From assembly GCF_964204865.1 (NCBI RefSeq), contig NC_135250.1, positions 21,505,395 through 21,569,394 of the forward strand: a stretch of 64,000 nt of DNA. Direction: 5' to 3'. The position numbers were made by a program, and so were the translations under genes. Origin of the DNA: Styela clava (taxonomy: Eukaryota > Chordata > Ascidiacea > Stolidobranchia > Styelidae). A model generated the notes under the pieces. The model ran no database searches, was not told the origin of the DNA, and saw only the letters and a list, made by a program, of their open reading frames with translations. Below are positions 62,698-64,000 of the stretch, in pieces. Position 1 is the first letter of the stretch; each line of letters starts with the position of its first letter.

Positions 62698-64000
62698 CAT
62701 TTGTTTTTATTTATAACTCTGCAATTATTAATATAAAATTATGTATTCACTGTTTAAAATGGGGAACAATAATACTTGATCATTCTTAACTGGTCGGATT
62801 TTTCCAATCTTCAATAGACCTTAGTCATTTAACACATTTTGTAGGGAAAACGAGAACGTGGCATAATATGTGTATGTGATCATTCAATATAGACCAATGG
62901 GCTGATTATTGTTCAGTTTTTTTCGGAAAAGTCTTTCGTGTTCAGCTTATATGTGAGACCCTTTGTCATTCCTGCGAACTAGGGTTGGTAAGCTGGTTAG
63001 AAATCACAATGGCTTTGTCTTCTGAGCTGGGCTCTGGAGTGGCTGCATAGCCATTGAAGTTTTCTTGCATGACCACTACCAGAGACATCAGGTCGAATGC
63101 AGTTTGGCAGAGGGGTTTCAAATTTTTAATTTAGCCTAAAATTTTTAATTGATATTAAAAATTGAATTACAAAAAATGGCGCTCCCGAAGTATGTGCACC
63201 AAGATGGCGCACAACACCTCTGGAGTTCCCAGAAAATTAACCAAAAAGAATACATTTTATATGAAATATTAAAAAAAACAAATGTGAAAAAATAGTTCGG
63301 AACTGAAAGCAATAAAATTTCTGGTTTCAGCTCCATCCATCATGCTAAGCTTGGCTCTAAATTCTCAGCGTTGCTACAAACGCAATTTGTCTTTGTTTTT
63401 ACTATCTTCAATTGATAATATTTTTGGCATTCTGAATGCTTTAAATTTCAATTGCTTCTTACTGTATTTAGTATATTATAACTCAAAATGTTACATGTAA
63501 TGAATTGCCTGACTAATTTTTGTAGCCTTTATAGATGTTCACAGGACGATTATTATGCCAGGTTTCTCAAACAGCTTGGCAGTACTCCTACTCCACAGGA
63601 ACTCAAATTTTAATATAAAAAACATCGACTTTCAGGACCGTTTGGTCGACTAAATTATTTGAGTCTATGTAGAAAATTTTGGCTTTGAATATCACCATGA
63701 AAAGTCTAAAATTATGACTTCGAAAAATTCAAGATTTGAACTCTGACCCCACATTCTAGGCAGGGCTTCATTTCAAGTCATCCAGTTGACGCTCGAAGTC
63801 ATTCACCAGTTATGTTTAGCCTCAAAGAACTTCAAATTGAATCAGAGCTTTTCTGTACATGTACTTTCGGGTCCTGTTTGCAGTAGAATGATCTATCTGA
63901 GCATGTTATGGGGTATAAAACATATTTATGTTTCCTTTATCAGATTTGCAATTCCCAAAATATCCTTTTTAATATATGACCATTTTATGTTTACGATTTC
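62698..64000. other. LCLAT1 3' flank
   Basis: No gene is seen to the right edge. 63183-63215 is a solo end of the CTCCCGAAGTATGTG element family, and 63590-63765 is a decayed copy of the dispersed GAGTC-type repeat. Confidence 0.5.

Noticed and set aside
1-64000. CRISPR arrays or prokaryotic-type operons
   Set aside because: No regularly spaced direct repeats with unique spacers; gene structure is plainly eukaryotic.

Overview
The window is eukaryotic animal DNA: AT-rich, with GT-AG introns, AATAAA signals, decayed transposons and vertebrate-like orthologues. Family likeness suggests an invertebrate deuterostome, perhaps an ascidian; that is inference, since nothing here fixes the species.

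Layout. (1) 1-1003 is the 3' part of an intronless CYP4-type cytochrome P450 that enters from the left edge. (2) 2.4-18 kb is a tandem array of arylamine N-acetyltransferase (NAT) genes, all on +. Three are intact three-exon genes (2936-4890, 8327-10811, 14286-17100) and one is a relic keeping only exon 2 (12299-12473). Flanking DNA was duplicated with the genes, and the copies carry different transposon insertions. A phase-I (P450) and a phase-II (NAT) detoxification family therefore sit side by side. (3) 18-24.9 kb is gene-poor and repeat-rich. (4) 24892-27292 is a 5'-truncated L1/Tx1-type LINE with a 13-bp target-site duplication and two poly(A) tracts. (5) 27576-28274 is an intronless VAMP7 and 30578-31417 an intronless inositol monophosphatase. 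(6) 33584-54532 is GTF3C3 (TFIIIC subunit), which I assemble into 23 exons and 1092 codons with consistent phases; intron 18 holds a 5.77-kb hAT-type element. (7) 56480-62697 is LCLAT1, assembled into 8 exons and 406 residues, including a 10-nt microexon that restores the frame and the family sequence.

Every gene model reads on the + strand. Apart from the P450/NAT pairing the genes are unrelated housekeeping functions: membrane fusion, inositol recycling, Pol III transcription and phospholipid remodelling. No new multi-gene system was recognised. The most unusual items are the LINE with a probable 3' transduction, the microexon, the large hAT element without a visible transposase, the NAT array with paralogous empty sites, and a P450 with an altered haem-loop residue.
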